From assembly GCF_024347355.1 (NCBI RefSeq), contig NZ_AP025466.1:124001-188000 (forward strand): 64,000 nt of DNA, in the 5' to 3' direction. A program made the translations under genes and the position numbers. This DNA comes from Vibrio chagasii (lineage in GTDB: Bacteria; Pseudomonadota; Gammaproteobacteria; Enterobacterales; Vibrionaceae). Within the stretch, counting starts at the first letter, position 1; every line of letters starts with the position of its first letter. Below are positions 16,183 through 25,141 of this stretch, one piece after another. The notes beneath the pieces were generated by a model. That model ran no database searches, was not told where the DNA came from, and saw only the letters and a list, made by a program, of their open reading frames with translations.

Positions 16183-17415
16183 TTGAAGAAAGTTTTAGCA
16201 ATTGGCTACGTTTGGCCAGAACCGAATTCATCGGCGGCTGGCAGCCATATGATGTCACTTTTACGCCTGTTTAAGCGACAAGGCTGGTCTGTTGAATTCG
16301 CAACGCCTGCTCAAGAGACCGAGCATATGATTGATCTCTCTGAAGAGGGTATCACGAGCCAATCTATTGAACTGAATTGCGATAGCTTTGATCAGTACAT
16401 CGAACAGCTACAACCTGATGTTGTCATGTTTGACCGTTTTATGATGGAAGAACAATTTGGTTGGCGTGTTGAGAAGGTATGCCCTAATGCCTTTAAGCTA
16501 TTGGATACTGAAGATTTACAGTTCCTACGTAATGCTCGACATGAAGCTGTTAAAAAAGAGACAGATCTGACGAAAGAGCATCTTTACAGTGATCTGGCCA
16601 AGCGTGAAATTGCCGCGATTCTGCGCTGTGATCTTTCGTTGATCATTTCAAGCTACGAGATGGAGCTGCTCCAATCTGAGTTCAATATCGATCCAAAACT
16701 TCTACATCATCTACCTTTCATGGTTGATCTTAATACTTTGCCTGAACGCACGAAAAGTTATGAAGAACGTAAGCATTTCATGACGATAGGTAATTTTAGG
16801 CATGCGCCTAACTGGGATGCTGTGCTTCAGCTACAGAAGATTTGGCCAAAGATTCGTAAGCAGTTGCCTGACACTGAACTTCATATTTATGGATCTTATC
16901 CTCCGCCAAAAGCAACCGCTTTGCACAATCCTAAAACCGGTTTCCATATCAAAGGTTGGGCGAAAGATGCTCAAGAAGTTATGGAAGAGGCACGTGTATG
17001 TGTTGCGCCATTACGTTTTGGTGCGGGCATTAAAGGTAAGTTGCTTGACGCGATGAAGCTACAAACCCCGAATGTGACCAGCGAGATCGGCAGTGAAGGC
17101 ATGCTACCGCAAGGTGAACTGCAATGGCCGGGTGCGGTGGCTGATGATATCGATGAGTTTGTGACTGCAGCAGTTGAGCTTTATCGCGATGAAGAAAAGT
17201 GGCTTGAAGCCCAAAGTCAGTGTCACTCTATTCTTGAAGCGCATTACGAGCAAGATAAGTTAGGCAATCAACTGATCGAACGAATAACTGCGTTGGTTTC
17301 TGAGCTTGATTCGCATCGATTAGATAATTTCTTCGGTTCAATGCTCAAGCACCACACCATGGCAAGCACCAAGTACATGTCACAGTGGATAGCTGAAAAG
17401 AACAAGACTAAGTAG
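16183..17415 (+). CDS. Glycosyltransferase, GT4-like (GT-B fold)
   Basis: 410 residues starting at TTG 16183 with AGGAAG six to seven bases upstream. The N-terminal half opens MKKVLAIGYVWPEPNSSAAGSHMMSLL, the donor half has FMTIGNFRHAPNWDAV, LHIYGSYPP, and the nucleotide-sugar region VCVAPLRFGAGIKGKLLDAM. This is the GT4/Glyco_trans_1_4 layout, using an activated sugar. It stands alone, not in a polysaccharide cluster, so the acceptor is unknown. The last ~40 residues are a charged helical tail. Own terminator follows. Confidence 0.82.
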   Translation: MKKVLAIGYVWPEPNSSAAGSHMMSLLRLFKRQGWSVEFATPAQETEHMIDLSEEGITSQSIELNCDSFDQYIEQLQPDVVMFDRFMMEEQFGWRVEKVCPNAFKLLDTEDLQFLRNARHEAVKKETDLTKEHLYSDLAKREIAAILRCDLSLIISSYEMELLQSEFNIDPKLLHHLPFMVDLNTLPERTKSYEERKHFMTIGNFRHAPNWDAVLQLQKIWPKIRKQLPDTELHIYGSYPPPKATALHNPKTGFHIKGWAKDAQEVMEEARVCVAPLRFGAGIKGKLLDAMKLQTPNVTSEIGSEGMLPQGELQWPGAVADDIDEFVTAAVELYRDEEKWLEAQSQCHSILEAHYEQDKLGNQLIERITALVSELDSHRLDNFFGSMLKHHTMASTKYMSQWIAEKNKTK

Positions 17416-17436
17416 CTGATACAGCTCAAATGAAAT

Positions 17437-17472
17437 CAAAAGCCCTTAGGTTAACGCCTAAGGGCTTTTTGT
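17437..17472 (+). terminator. Terminator of the glycosyltransferase gene
   Basis: AAAAGCCCTTAGG, short loop, CCTAAGGGCTTTTTG: strong GC-containing stem with U tract. Confidence 0.9.
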
Positions 17473-17548
17473 TTGTTGGGAGCTCACAGCTAGCTAAATG
17501 ACAAGGAACCGATTGTGGGTATAGATGGGATAACTTACATTAGCATTG

Positions 17549-17568
17549 ACTAATTTATACTTATTAGT
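17549..17568. promoter_or_regulatory. Inverted repeat upstream of the YeeE/YedE pair, possible operator
   Basis: ACTAAT-N8-ATTAGT, an AT-rich dyad 55 bases before the first YeeE/YedE start. ArsR-family sulfur regulators use AT-rich dyads of this sort, but I cannot assign a regulator. Confidence 0.3.
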
Positions 17569-17622
17569 AAACTCTAATTTACTGTGATTGAGAGTTATTA
17601 TGTTTGTGGATAGGAGTGGTCT

Positions 17623-18084
17623 GTGTTGAGTTTGATTCCTTGGGATGCGTTTTTCGGCGGCATGCTGTTGGGCATGTCGGCCATTGTGTTAATGCTCGGG
17701 ATTGGTCGAGTCGCTGGTATTAGTGGAATTGTCAGTCGATTATTGCCAGTTCGTGCTAGCAACAAAGAAAGTAAAAGCGTGGATACAGACAAAACTGAAA
17801 AGCAATGGCGCATCGCATTTGTTGTTGGAATGGTCGTAAGTGGTTGGTTGTTGATTCCTACCGGTTACCAACTCCCACAACTGGAAGAGATGAATCTCGT
17901 AGTGGTAGTTATCGCAGGTCTGTTAGTTGGCTTTGGCACTAAAACAGCGAATGGTTGTACAAGCGGACATGGCATTGTGGGCATGGCGCGCTTATCTAAG
18001 CGTTCAATTATCGCGACCTGTGTATTCATGGGTGTCGCAATGGCTACTGTGCTTGTTAAGAGCCCAATGGGGTTGGGGGCATAA
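17623..18084 (+). CDS. YeeE/YedE family (DUF395) membrane protein, first half of a split sulfur transporter
   Basis: 153 residues with about four membrane segments. The hallmark GFGTKTANGCTSGHGIVGMARLSKRS (residues ~104-129) with its conserved Cys is the YeeE/YedE motif, the region that conducts thiosulfate in TsuA. Starts at GTG 17623 after AGGAG; a TTG at 17626 is equally placed. It overlaps the next gene by one base. In two-gene versions (PmpA/PmpB-like) each protein contributes half of the fold. Role in sulfur-compound uptake is inferred. Confidence 0.82.
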   Translation: MLSLIPWDAFFGGMLLGMSAIVLMLGIGRVAGISGIVSRLLPVRASNKESKSVDTDKTEKQWRIAFVVGMVVSGWLLIPTGYQLPQLEEMNLVVVVIAGLLVGFGTKTANGCTSGHGIVGMARLSKRSIIATCVFMGVAMATVLVKSPMGLGA

Positions 18085-18515
18085 TGAAAAACTCTTCATT
18101 TACTATCGTTGTTGGTTTGTTTGCTGGAGTCTTGTTTGGCTCGGGTATGATCATTTCAGGCATGGTCGATCCTAACAAGGTACTCGGCTTCTTAGACATT
18201 ACAGGTGATTGGGACATAAGTCTGGCATTCGTAATGGGCGGTGCACTGATGGTGTTTGCGCCGTTTTATCATCTAGTCATTAAAAAGCGCGATAAAGCGA
18301 TCAATGGTGAGCGATTAGATAGCCGCAATAATCCGTTAATCGACATAAAGCTGATTGTGGGTTCTACAGCGTTTGGCTTAGGTTGGGGGCTTGCTGGCTT
18401 TTGTCCTGGTCCTGCGGTGACGAGTCTTAGTGGCGGTAACCCAACCGTATGGGTATTTATGGTCAGCATGCTGGTGGGAATGTGGCTTGCAGGTCGAACG
18501 AATAAAACCTGTTAG
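18084..18515 (+). CDS. YeeE/YedE family membrane protein, second half
   Basis: 143 residues, about four membrane segments. LFGSGMIISGMVDPNKVLGFLDI near residues 15-37 and GLGWGLAGFCPGPAVTSLS near 97-115 are the second-half YeeE/YedE hallmarks, again with a conserved Cys in the pore motif. Overlap with the preceding gene (TAATGA) indicates coupled translation and a two-subunit transporter. Confidence 0.82.
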   Translation: MKNSSFTIVVGLFAGVLFGSGMIISGMVDPNKVLGFLDITGDWDISLAFVMGGALMVFAPFYHLVIKKRDKAINGERLDSRNNPLIDIKLIVGSTAFGLGWGLAGFCPGPAVTSLSGGNPTVWVFMVSMLVGMWLAGRTNKTC

Positions 18516-18558
18516 GGTAAACCTATCGTGTGTCTAATTGGCTTGATATAAGTATTTG

Positions 18559-18603
18559 AGAGGTCGACTCGCTTTTGAGTAAAAAGCCAGTCAGCCTCTT
18601 TTT
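18559..18603. terminator. Terminator between the YeeE/YedE pair and the nuclease gene
   Basis: GAGG..GACT.GCTTTT pairs with AAAA.GC.AGTC..CCTC, followed by TTTTT on the plus strand; the genes are convergent. Confidence 0.65.
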
Positions 18604-18611
18604 AGATCTAT

Positions 18612-19490
18612 CTATTGTTTGATGGTCGTTGATACTGGGCAATGGTCGCTGAGTTTGTAGTCCAGCACATCTTGCGTTTCAAATACCTGTTGTTTAGCCG
18701 GAGCTGCATTCAATGATTCGCTCACCACAATATGATCAATAACAGAGCGGAACTGATGCGTGCGATGGTTGTTGCGGTTAGAGCGTACTTTGCAGTCTGC
18801 GCGTGTCTTTCGTGTCGCTAACTGCGCATCAGTATATTGTGTTAACTCTTTCCACATCCAATCTCGTGAGTAAGCGAGGTTATGGTTAAAGTCGCCAAGA
18901 ATGGCGTAGTCTTCGTTATTGCGCTCTCTCTGCTTTATCCATTTATTCAATTGCTGAGCTTGCTCTTTTAAGCGTGAGCAGTCTCGGTTGGACTTATAAG
19001 CGCCGCTGCAGCCCGCTTTTAAATGTACCGATAGCATATGAATGGGTTTAGTCTCTGTTTCTATAACGATATAGCTGGCAAACCTAAGCTTGCTGTTAGA
19101 ACTCGATTCCAGAGGAAAGTCAGCGTGGTTGGTGAGGGTTACCCCTTTACGAACGGCAAACCCAGTGTATTGGTTCACTTCTTTAAATTGGCGGTTACTG
19201 TTTTCTGGTAATGCTCGGTTAGACATCAATATCTTGTATTGATCACCAGCCACACGCTGAATGGCATTTATGTCATCGACTTCTTGAAACGCAACCACAT
19301 CGGCGTTTAAGGATTGAAAGTATTCTTCAAGTTTGTCGAAATCAGCTTGATCACGTTTGTCAGAAAACTTATTCACAGCCTCGTTGGTTGATAACCATTC
19401 GATATTCCAACTGGATATGGTTAAAGGTTCAGCAAATGCTTGGCTACTGAGTAAGCAACCTAACATTATCCAGTTTTGAAGTCGTTTCAT
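18612..19490 (-). CDS. Secreted endonuclease/exonuclease/phosphatase family protein
   Basis: 292 residues with a signal peptide (MKRLQNWIMLGCLLSSQAFA-EP). SSWNIEWL near residue 27, FQEVDD near 68, the catalytic H in LSVHLKAGC, ILGDFNHN near 197 and the closing DHCPVS are the metal-binding and catalytic motifs of the EEP fold (DNase I-like). The export signal points to a periplasmic or extracellular nuclease. Four cysteines, two near residue 160 (CSGAYKSNRDC) and others later, could form disulfides. Divergent from nrdD. Confidence 0.87.
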   Translation of the reverse strand: MKRLQNWIMLGCLLSSQAFAEPLTISSWNIEWLSTNEAVNKFSDKRDQADFDKLEEYFQSLNADVVAFQEVDDINAIQRVAGDQYKILMSNRALPENSNRQFKEVNQYTGFAVRKGVTLTNHADFPLESSSNSKLRFASYIVIETETKPIHMLSVHLKAGCSGAYKSNRDCSRLKEQAQQLNKWIKQRERNNEDYAILGDFNHNLAYSRDWMWKELTQYTDAQLATRKTRADCKVRSNRNNHRTHQFRSVIDHIVVSESLNAAPAKQQVFETQDVLDYKLSDHCPVSTTIKQ

Positions 19491-19581
19491 GCCAAATATC
19501 CCTAACTTTGTCTGCCAATATTGATGAGCCTTTATCCTACAACACTTACCAAAAATTCAACTCTTTTTAGCAGGTTTTTTA

Positions 19582-19595
19582 TTGATCCAAATCAA
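19582..19595. promoter_or_regulatory. FNR box upstream of nrdDG
   Basis: TTGATCCAAATCAA is a perfect match to the FNR consensus TTGAT-N4-ATCAA, centred about 126 bases before the nrdD start. It fits activation of anaerobic ribonucleotide reductase without oxygen. Confidence 0.85.
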
Positions 19596-19626
19596 TACTC
19601 AAGTTTGGTGGTTCTCGTTAAATACG

Positions 19627-19642
19627 CCACAATATCTAGTGT
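19627..19642. promoter_or_regulatory. NrdR box 1
   Basis: CCACAATATCTAGTGT matches 14 of 16 positions of the NrdR box consensus (acaCwATATaTwGwgt). It starts exactly 31 bases before box 2, the three-turn spacing usual for NrdR pairs. Confidence 0.8.
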
Positions 19643-19657
19643 TAGTTTAACGGTAAA

Positions 19658-19673
19658 TCGCTCTATATAGTGT
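19658..19673. promoter_or_regulatory. NrdR box 2
   Basis: TCGCTCTATATAGTGT matches 13 of 16 positions of the NrdR consensus, 42 bases before the nrdD start. NrdR represses nrd operons when dATP is plentiful. Confidence 0.75.
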
Positions 19674-19714
19674 GTTTGTGGATAAGTCTGTGAATACCTC
19701 AAGAGTAAGGAGAA

Positions 19715-21838
19715 GTGGTGAAATCAATCGTAATCAAGCGTGATGGCTCAAGAGCTCCATTCAGTAGAGATCGCATCCAGGCTGCAGTGGAAGCAGCATC
19801 AGACAAAACCGATAAGGAAATTGCTATTTATGCATTGAATGTGGCATTAGCAGTTGAGTTGAAGCTCGAAGACTACGATGAAGTTCATATCTCTGAAATT
19901 CAAACCATGGTCGAGAATGAGCTGATGCAGGGACCATATAAGTCTTTAGCACGCGCATACATCGAATATCGTCATGATCGCGATATCGCACGTGAAAAGC
20001 AAAGCGCTTTAACTCGTGAGATCGAAGGTTTGATCGAAGAAAGCAATGTTGATCTAATCAATGAAAATGCGAACAAAGATGGCAAAGTTATCCCAACTCA
20101 GCGTGACCTGTTGGCGGGTATCGTGGCTAAACACTATGCGAAAACTCACATTTTGCCACGTGATATCGTACATGCTCACGAATGTGGTGATATTCACTAC
20201 CACGATCTAGACTACGCACCGTTCTTCCCGATGTTTAACTGTATGCTTATCGACTTGAAAGGCATGTTAACGCATGGCTTCAAGATGGGTAACGCAGAAA
20301 TCGATACGCCTAAGTCTATCTCTACCGCAACGGCAGTAACCGCGCAGATCATCGCACAAGTGGCGAGCCATATTTACGGCGGTACAACGATCAACCGTAT
20401 CGACGAGGTTTTAGAACCTTACGTGATGGCAAGTTACGAGAAGCATTTATCGTTAGCGAAAGAGTGGGACATTCATAGCCCAGAAGCGTTTGCTATCTCT
20501 CGTACTGAAAAAGAGTGTTACGACGCATTCCAATCTCTTGAATACGAAGTAAACACCTTGCACACAGCTAATGGTCAAACACCATTCGTGACGTTTGGTT
20601 TTGGTTTAGGTGAAAGCTGGGGCTCGAAACTGATTCAGCAATCAATCTTGAAAAACCGCATTGCAGGTTTGGGTAAGAACCGCAAAACAGCCGTGTTCCC
20701 TAAACTGGTATTTGCAATCAAAGATGGCTTGAACCACCAGCCACAAGATCCAAACTACGATATCAAGCAACTGGCACTTGAGTGTGCGTCTAAGCGCATG
20801 TACCCAGACATTCTTAACTACGACAAAGTAGTAGAAGTGACAGGGTCATTCAAAACACCTATGGGCTGCCGTAGCTTCTTGAATACATACGAAGAAAACG
20901 GCGAGCTTATCCATGAAGGCCGTAACAACTTAGGTGTTGTGAGCTTGAACTTGCCACGTATTGCGATCAACGCAAAACAAGATATGGCTAAGTTTTACGA
21001 GTTGCTTGATGAAAAACTGAAGCTTGCTCGTCGCGCATTGGAAACTCGTATCTCTCGTCTAGAAAACGTGAAAGCGCGTGTTGCTCCAATCCTATATATG
21101 GAAGGTGCATGTGGTGTTCGCTTGAAAGCAGATGACTCTATTGCTGATATCTTTAAGAACGGCCGTGCATCTGTTTCTCTTGGTTACATTGGTATCCACG
21201 AAGCAATGACTGCTTTATACGGTACTGACGTTCACTTGTACGACGATGGCGAAATGCGTGCTAAAGCGCTTGAGCTGGTGGAGTACATGAAGTGTGAAGT
21301 GGAATCTTGGACCAAAGAGACAGGTTACGCGTTCAGCCTATACGGCACACCAAGTGAAAACCTATGTAGCCGCTTCTGCAGCATCGATACCAAAGAGTTT
21401 GGTGTGATTGATGGTGTAACAGACCGTGGTTACTACACAAACAGCTTCCACTTAGATGTGCAGAAGAAAGTGAACCCATACGACAAGATCGATTTCGAGA
21501 TGCCTTATCCTGAAATTTCTAGCGGTGGTTTCATCTGTTACGGCGAATTCCCTAACATGCAGAAGAACATCGAAGCATTAGAAAACGTATGGGATTACAG
21601 CTACACACGTGTTCCTTACTACGGCACCAACACACCGATTGATGAGTGTTACGAGTGTGGTTACAACGGTGAGTTTGACTGTACAAGCAAGGGCTTTACG
21701 TGTCCTAAGTGTGGCAACTATGACTCAACCAAAGTATCGGTAACACGTCGTGTTTGTGGTTACCTTGGTAGTCCAGACGCACGCCCATTTAACTTCGGTA
21801 AGCAAGAAGAAGTTAAACGCCGCGTGAAGCATCTTTAA
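19715..21838 (+). CDS. nrdD: Anaerobic ribonucleoside-triphosphate reductase, catalytic subunit
   Basis: 707 residues, starting at GTG with AAGGAG upstream (GTG GTG; either could serve). N-terminal ATP-cone (about 4-95: IVIKRDGSRAPFSRDRIQAAV) senses dATP/ATP. The C-terminal end has two zinc CxxC pairs, CYECG and CPKCG, then the glycyl-radical site RRVCGYLG with radical Gly at about 682. It makes dNTPs without oxygen using formate and needs the NrdG activase encoded 156 bases downstream. The promoter carries FNR and NrdR sites. Confidence 0.97.
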   Translation: MVKSIVIKRDGSRAPFSRDRIQAAVEAASDKTDKEIAIYALNVALAVELKLEDYDEVHISEIQTMVENELMQGPYKSLARAYIEYRHDRDIAREKQSALTREIEGLIEESNVDLINENANKDGKVIPTQRDLLAGIVAKHYAKTHILPRDIVHAHECGDIHYHDLDYAPFFPMFNCMLIDLKGMLTHGFKMGNAEIDTPKSISTATAVTAQIIAQVASHIYGGTTINRIDEVLEPYVMASYEKHLSLAKEWDIHSPEAFAISRTEKECYDAFQSLEYEVNTLHTANGQTPFVTFGFGLGESWGSKLIQQSILKNRIAGLGKNRKTAVFPKLVFAIKDGLNHQPQDPNYDIKQLALECASKRMYPDILNYDKVVEVTGSFKTPMGCRSFLNTYEENGELIHEGRNNLGVVSLNLPRIAINAKQDMAKFYELLDEKLKLARRALETRISRLENVKARVAPILYMEGACGVRLKADDSIADIFKNGRASVSLGYIGIHEAMTALYGTDVHLYDDGEMRAKALELVEYMKCEVESWTKETGYAFSLYGTPSENLCSRFCSIDTKEFGVIDGVTDRGYYTNSFHLDVQKKVNPYDKIDFEMPYPEISSGGFICYGEFPNMQKNIEALENVWDYSYTRVPYYGTNTPIDECYECGYNGEFDCTSKGFTCPKCGNYDSTKVSVTRRVCGYLGSPDARPFNFGKQEEVKRRVKHL

Positions 21839-21895
21839 TAAGCCCTAAGATCAATAGCTAGCTTATTTAGAAGAGCTACGTTTCTAAGAAATAAG

Positions 21896-21924
21896 ATTGG
21901 TATCGGCGCTATGTCGATACCAAT
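21896..21924 (+). other. Perfect hairpin in the nrdD-nrdG spacer
   Basis: ATTGGTATCG, 9-base loop, CGATACCAAT: a 10-bp perfect stem without a proper U tract. It may lower read-through or stabilise the nrdD message so that less NrdG than NrdD is made; this is inference. Confidence 0.6.
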
Positions 21925-21994
21925 TCATTTGTTTCACTTCTCGCTATTTTTCGAGTTAAACCACTAAGCCATCACGAGTGCTCAATACTGCCTT

Positions 21995-22465
21995 ATGAAT
22001 TATCATCAATATCACCCAATCGACGTTGTAAATGGCCCCGGAACACGCTGCACCTTGTTCGTATCGGGTTGTGTGCACCAGTGCCGTGGGTGTTATAACC
22101 AGTCGACGCAAAGGTTGGATTCTGGGCATTTGTTCACTCAAGAATTACAAGACCACATTATTGCCGATCTGAATGACCCGCGAATCAAACGTCGTGGCTT
22201 GTCGCTTTCTGGTGGTGATCCTCTGCATCCTGCGAATGTGTCTGAAGTGCTTAAGCTTGTTCAGCGTGTAAAAGCTGAATGCGAAGGCAAAGATATCTGG
22301 ATGTGGACGGGCTACGAGCTAGACGAACTCGATGAAAAGCAGAAGCAAGTGCTGGAATATGTCGATACTTTGATTGATGGTCGCTTTGAGCAAGATAAAG
22401 CGGATCCGATGTTGGATTGGCGTGGCAGTTCAAACCAAATTATCCATCGATTCACTGATATCTAA
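21995..22465 (+). CDS. nrdG: Anaerobic ribonucleotide reductase-activating protein (radical SAM)
   Basis: 156 residues. Radical-SAM cluster motif CxxxCxxC at C26, C30, C33 (SGCVHQCRGCYN), preceded by DVVNGPGTRCTLFVSGC, and LSGGDPLHP near 70 for SAM binding. It generates the glycyl radical on NrdD. It follows nrdD on the same strand after a 156-base spacer with a hairpin. Confidence 0.96.
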   Translation: MNYHQYHPIDVVNGPGTRCTLFVSGCVHQCRGCYNQSTQRLDSGHLFTQELQDHIIADLNDPRIKRRGLSLSGGDPLHPANVSEVLKLVQRVKAECEGKDIWMWTGYELDELDEKQKQVLEYVDTLIDGRFEQDKADPMLDWRGSSNQIIHRFTDI

Positions 22466-22582
22466 GGCTGTCGTCACTTCGTATTTTTGTAAAACGAAAA
22501 AGGGAATCATGGTTAGCGCAATGCAATCAATCAGCCCTTAGGTGTGAGTTCTTTTCGTTTGTTCTAGTGGTTCAAATAAATA

Positions 22583-23968
22583 TTAAGTGGCTAGTTGGTT
22601 AGGCTCTTCTATGAGGTTGTTTATCCATTTCTTAGAATGAATTCGCTGGCTAGTTAACGCGATCTTCGCCAGCTCCTCCAGTAACACAATCATCAACACC
22701 CATTCTAAAGACCAGCCAAGCACCAAAGCGGTGAAGTAGGCGAGGGGGATGCCAATCGCCCACTGGCCGAATATGTCGATAAAGATGCTGTAGTTGATGT
22801 CCCCACCACTCTTTAAAACACCTCCGATGCCAACCATGTTGAACACTCTCAATATCATCCCTGCCGCCATCACCAAGGCTACGTTGACCGCTGTATCTTT
22901 GAGTTCTAGGTGCGTTAAATCGATTAATTGAATAATGGCAGGCTTGGCGATAAAACACAGCAGTGCCAATAGTGTCGCAAGCGCACAGCTTACAAATACA
23001 TAGCCCCAAGCGGTGTTTTCAACACGTTGATAGTTCTTAGCACCAATCTCATTACCAAGGATGATCGAAGCAGCGACGGCAAAACCTAAGAAGGCTGAAA
23101 TTAAGATACTTTCCACTGGAGATAGCAGTGAGATGATCGCAAGTTCACCAACCCCGATCTGACCTACAATAACGTTGTAAATCAGTATTCCACCAGCCCA
23201 TGCCGTGTCGTGAATCAGCATAGGAATCGCAATCTTGAAGTACTTCTTTCTGTGCTTAGGTAATATTGCATCACGCCAACTCTCAATCGTAGGGAATAGA
23301 TGCGCGTAATGTTTTCTCGCCATAACAAGCAATGCAATCGTCTGAAAGAATCGAGAAGCCGTGGTGCCAATCGCTGCGCCAACCACGCCTAGTTCTGGAA
23401 AGCCAAATAGTCCGAAGATCAGCAGAGCATTGAGAATCGCATTGACGATGATTGCCCAAATACTGATATTGGTGGGCAATTTGGCTTCACCAACCGATCG
23501 CAGTGCGCTTTCTAGCGGCACAACGATTGCCGTACCAATAAGGCTGGCTCCTGTTATCCAAAGGTAATCCGTTGCCAAGCGGATGTAATCAGGGTCTGAG
23601 GCCACCACAGACACGACTGATTCAGGAGCTAATGTGTAAATCAAAATAAAAGGGATGATGGCAAAGATAGACAAGGCCCAAGATTGCGACAAGACACGTC
23701 GAATCCCATTGAAATCGCCCGCACCAAAATATTGCGAAGCTAGCACACTGACTGCACCGCTGATTCCCGATACCATGATTAGGTTAAAGAAGAAGATACG
23801 GTTGCCAACACCAACTGCTGCGGTTGCCGCATAACCAAGCTGATTGACCATGAAAATATCGACTACGCCGAGCAATGAAAACAACATGGTTTGCAGAGAC
23901 ACAGGTAAACCGATGTGCAGTAACTTTTGCCAAAAATCTTTGTCTAAATGACGATATGTCGAGAGCAT
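22583..23968 (-). CDS. MATE family efflux transporter, intact paralogue
   Basis: 461 residues from the ATG at 23968, which has AGGGGA six bases upstream; an ATG at 24010 adds 14 residues. About 12 membrane segments; LLHIGLPVSLQTMLFSLLGVVDIFMVNQLG opens the first MATE half and the C-terminus ends KKWINNL, as does the broken copy at 4126-5520 (RRWINNL). It would export cationic drugs with Na+ or H+. An AraC gene is divergent 132 bases away, repeating the arrangement at 4-6.5 kb. Confidence 0.9.
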   Translation of the reverse strand: MLSTYRHLDKDFWQKLLHIGLPVSLQTMLFSLLGVVDIFMVNQLGYAATAAVGVGNRIFFFNLIMVSGISGAVSVLASQYFGAGDFNGIRRVLSQSWALSIFAIIPFILIYTLAPESVVSVVASDPDYIRLATDYLWITGASLIGTAIVVPLESALRSVGEAKLPTNISIWAIIVNAILNALLIFGLFGFPELGVVGAAIGTTASRFFQTIALLVMARKHYAHLFPTIESWRDAILPKHRKKYFKIAIPMLIHDTAWAGGILIYNVIVGQIGVGELAIISLLSPVESILISAFLGFAVAASIILGNEIGAKNYQRVENTAWGYVFVSCALATLLALLCFIAKPAIIQLIDLTHLELKDTAVNVALVMAAGMILRVFNMVGIGGVLKSGGDINYSIFIDIFGQWAIGIPLAYFTALVLGWSLEWVLMIVLLEELAKIALTSQRIHSKKWINNLIEEPNQLAT

Positions 23969-24100
23969 CGCATTTCCCCTGTCGTGAATATGCGAGAAGT
24001 GTATCGGCATTTGTTTTAGCTGTATTGTTCAGGTTAATCACAAACTTTTGCCAAACTATCTACTTTTATGTGTTGGCCAATTGAATGAGTTAACAGTGGT

Positions 24101-24949
24101 ATGAGTGATAAACAAGAACGTTACGACATCTCTGAAAAAACGCATCAAGAGTTTGTCGATCAAAGCCATGTATTGGCATTTGAAGAGCTGGGTATCGTTC
24201 AATGTGGGACAGCATCGTGCCGCGATTTCTTTTCTGTTTATCGAAAGAACCAACAAAAACATATGCTTCTGTACACCGTAAGAGGCAAAGGGTGCCTCGA
24301 AAGTGAAGGGTGTCTATATATTCTAGAGCCGGGGTCGTGCATTACTGTGCCAGCAGGCGTTGAGAACGGTTTTGGTATTGAAGAAGAAACATGGCAGATA
24401 GCGTGGATCTTCCTATCGCATGATAAGCAATGGGAGAATGTCGTTACTGATGAGGTGAGTTACACGTTATCTCCAGCTGCAGAAGTCGTCTCATCTTGCA
24501 TACATACGTTGCTAAGAAGTATTGCTTTGCCAATTGATTTAGGTGGAGCGATTGCCAATCACAGTGTGGCTCAAATCGAGTTCATGATTAACGCGCCGGT
24601 TCCGCAGCAACAATCAAGAAATTTGATTCGTTTGAGACGAGTGTTCGACGGCGTTCAAAAGCAGCTTCACAAAGAGTGGAACGTGCATGAACTGGCAAGC
24701 CTGTTTCCGTGTTCAGAACCGCATTTTCATCGCTTATGCCAGCGTTACTATTCGCATGGTCCTATGACACACATCATGCGAATGAGGATGGAGTACGCGG
24801 CTCGTTTGTTGAAATCCAGCGATTGGTCCATTCAACACATTGGCGAGATAGTTGGGTATCCGAACGCCGCCAATTTTAGTACTCGATTTAAAGCGTGGTC
24901 GGGAATGACACCAAGGCAATTCAAACGTGGTGTCCACAATGAGCACTGA
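24101..24949 (+). CDS. AraC family transcriptional regulator next to the intact MATE gene
   Basis: 282 residues: cupin-like N-domain (LLYTVRGKGCLESEGCLYILEPGSCITVPAGV) and C-terminal AraC double HTH ending SDWSIQHIGEIVGYPNAANFSTRFKAWSGMTPRQFKRG. Architecture equals that of the AraC at 5571, and both start next to a MATE gene read the other way. It likely regulates the MATE pump. The ligand is unknown. Confidence 0.9.
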   Translation: MSDKQERYDISEKTHQEFVDQSHVLAFEELGIVQCGTASCRDFFSVYRKNQQKHMLLYTVRGKGCLESEGCLYILEPGSCITVPAGVENGFGIEEETWQIAWIFLSHDKQWENVVTDEVSYTLSPAAEVVSSCIHTLLRSIALPIDLGGAIANHSVAQIEFMINAPVPQQQSRNLIRLRRVFDGVQKQLHKEWNVHELASLFPCSEPHFHRLCQRYYSHGPMTHIMRMRMEYAARLLKSSDWSIQHIGEIVGYPNAANFSTRFKAWSGMTPRQFKRGVHNEH

Positions 24950-25141
24950 ATCGATGCAGGTAGGCTTTAACTGGTAAAAGTACAAATGGTTGTTTGAAAT
25001 TTACGCTAAATATCGACGTAAAATGACCAAGCTCTGATTACTTATGGTAACTAAGCGCTTCTATTAAAAAATGTTTCTGATTTGACTACGATAATGTTAA
25101 CGTGAAGTACATTACTTGAATTTCAAAGGGCTGTGACTTTC

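Noticed and set aside
25000..25022. TTTACG-N11-CGTAAA dyad upstream of the aminotransferase, considered as a TyrR box
   Set aside because: TyrR boxes are TGTAAA-N6-TTTACA; both orientation and spacing differ.
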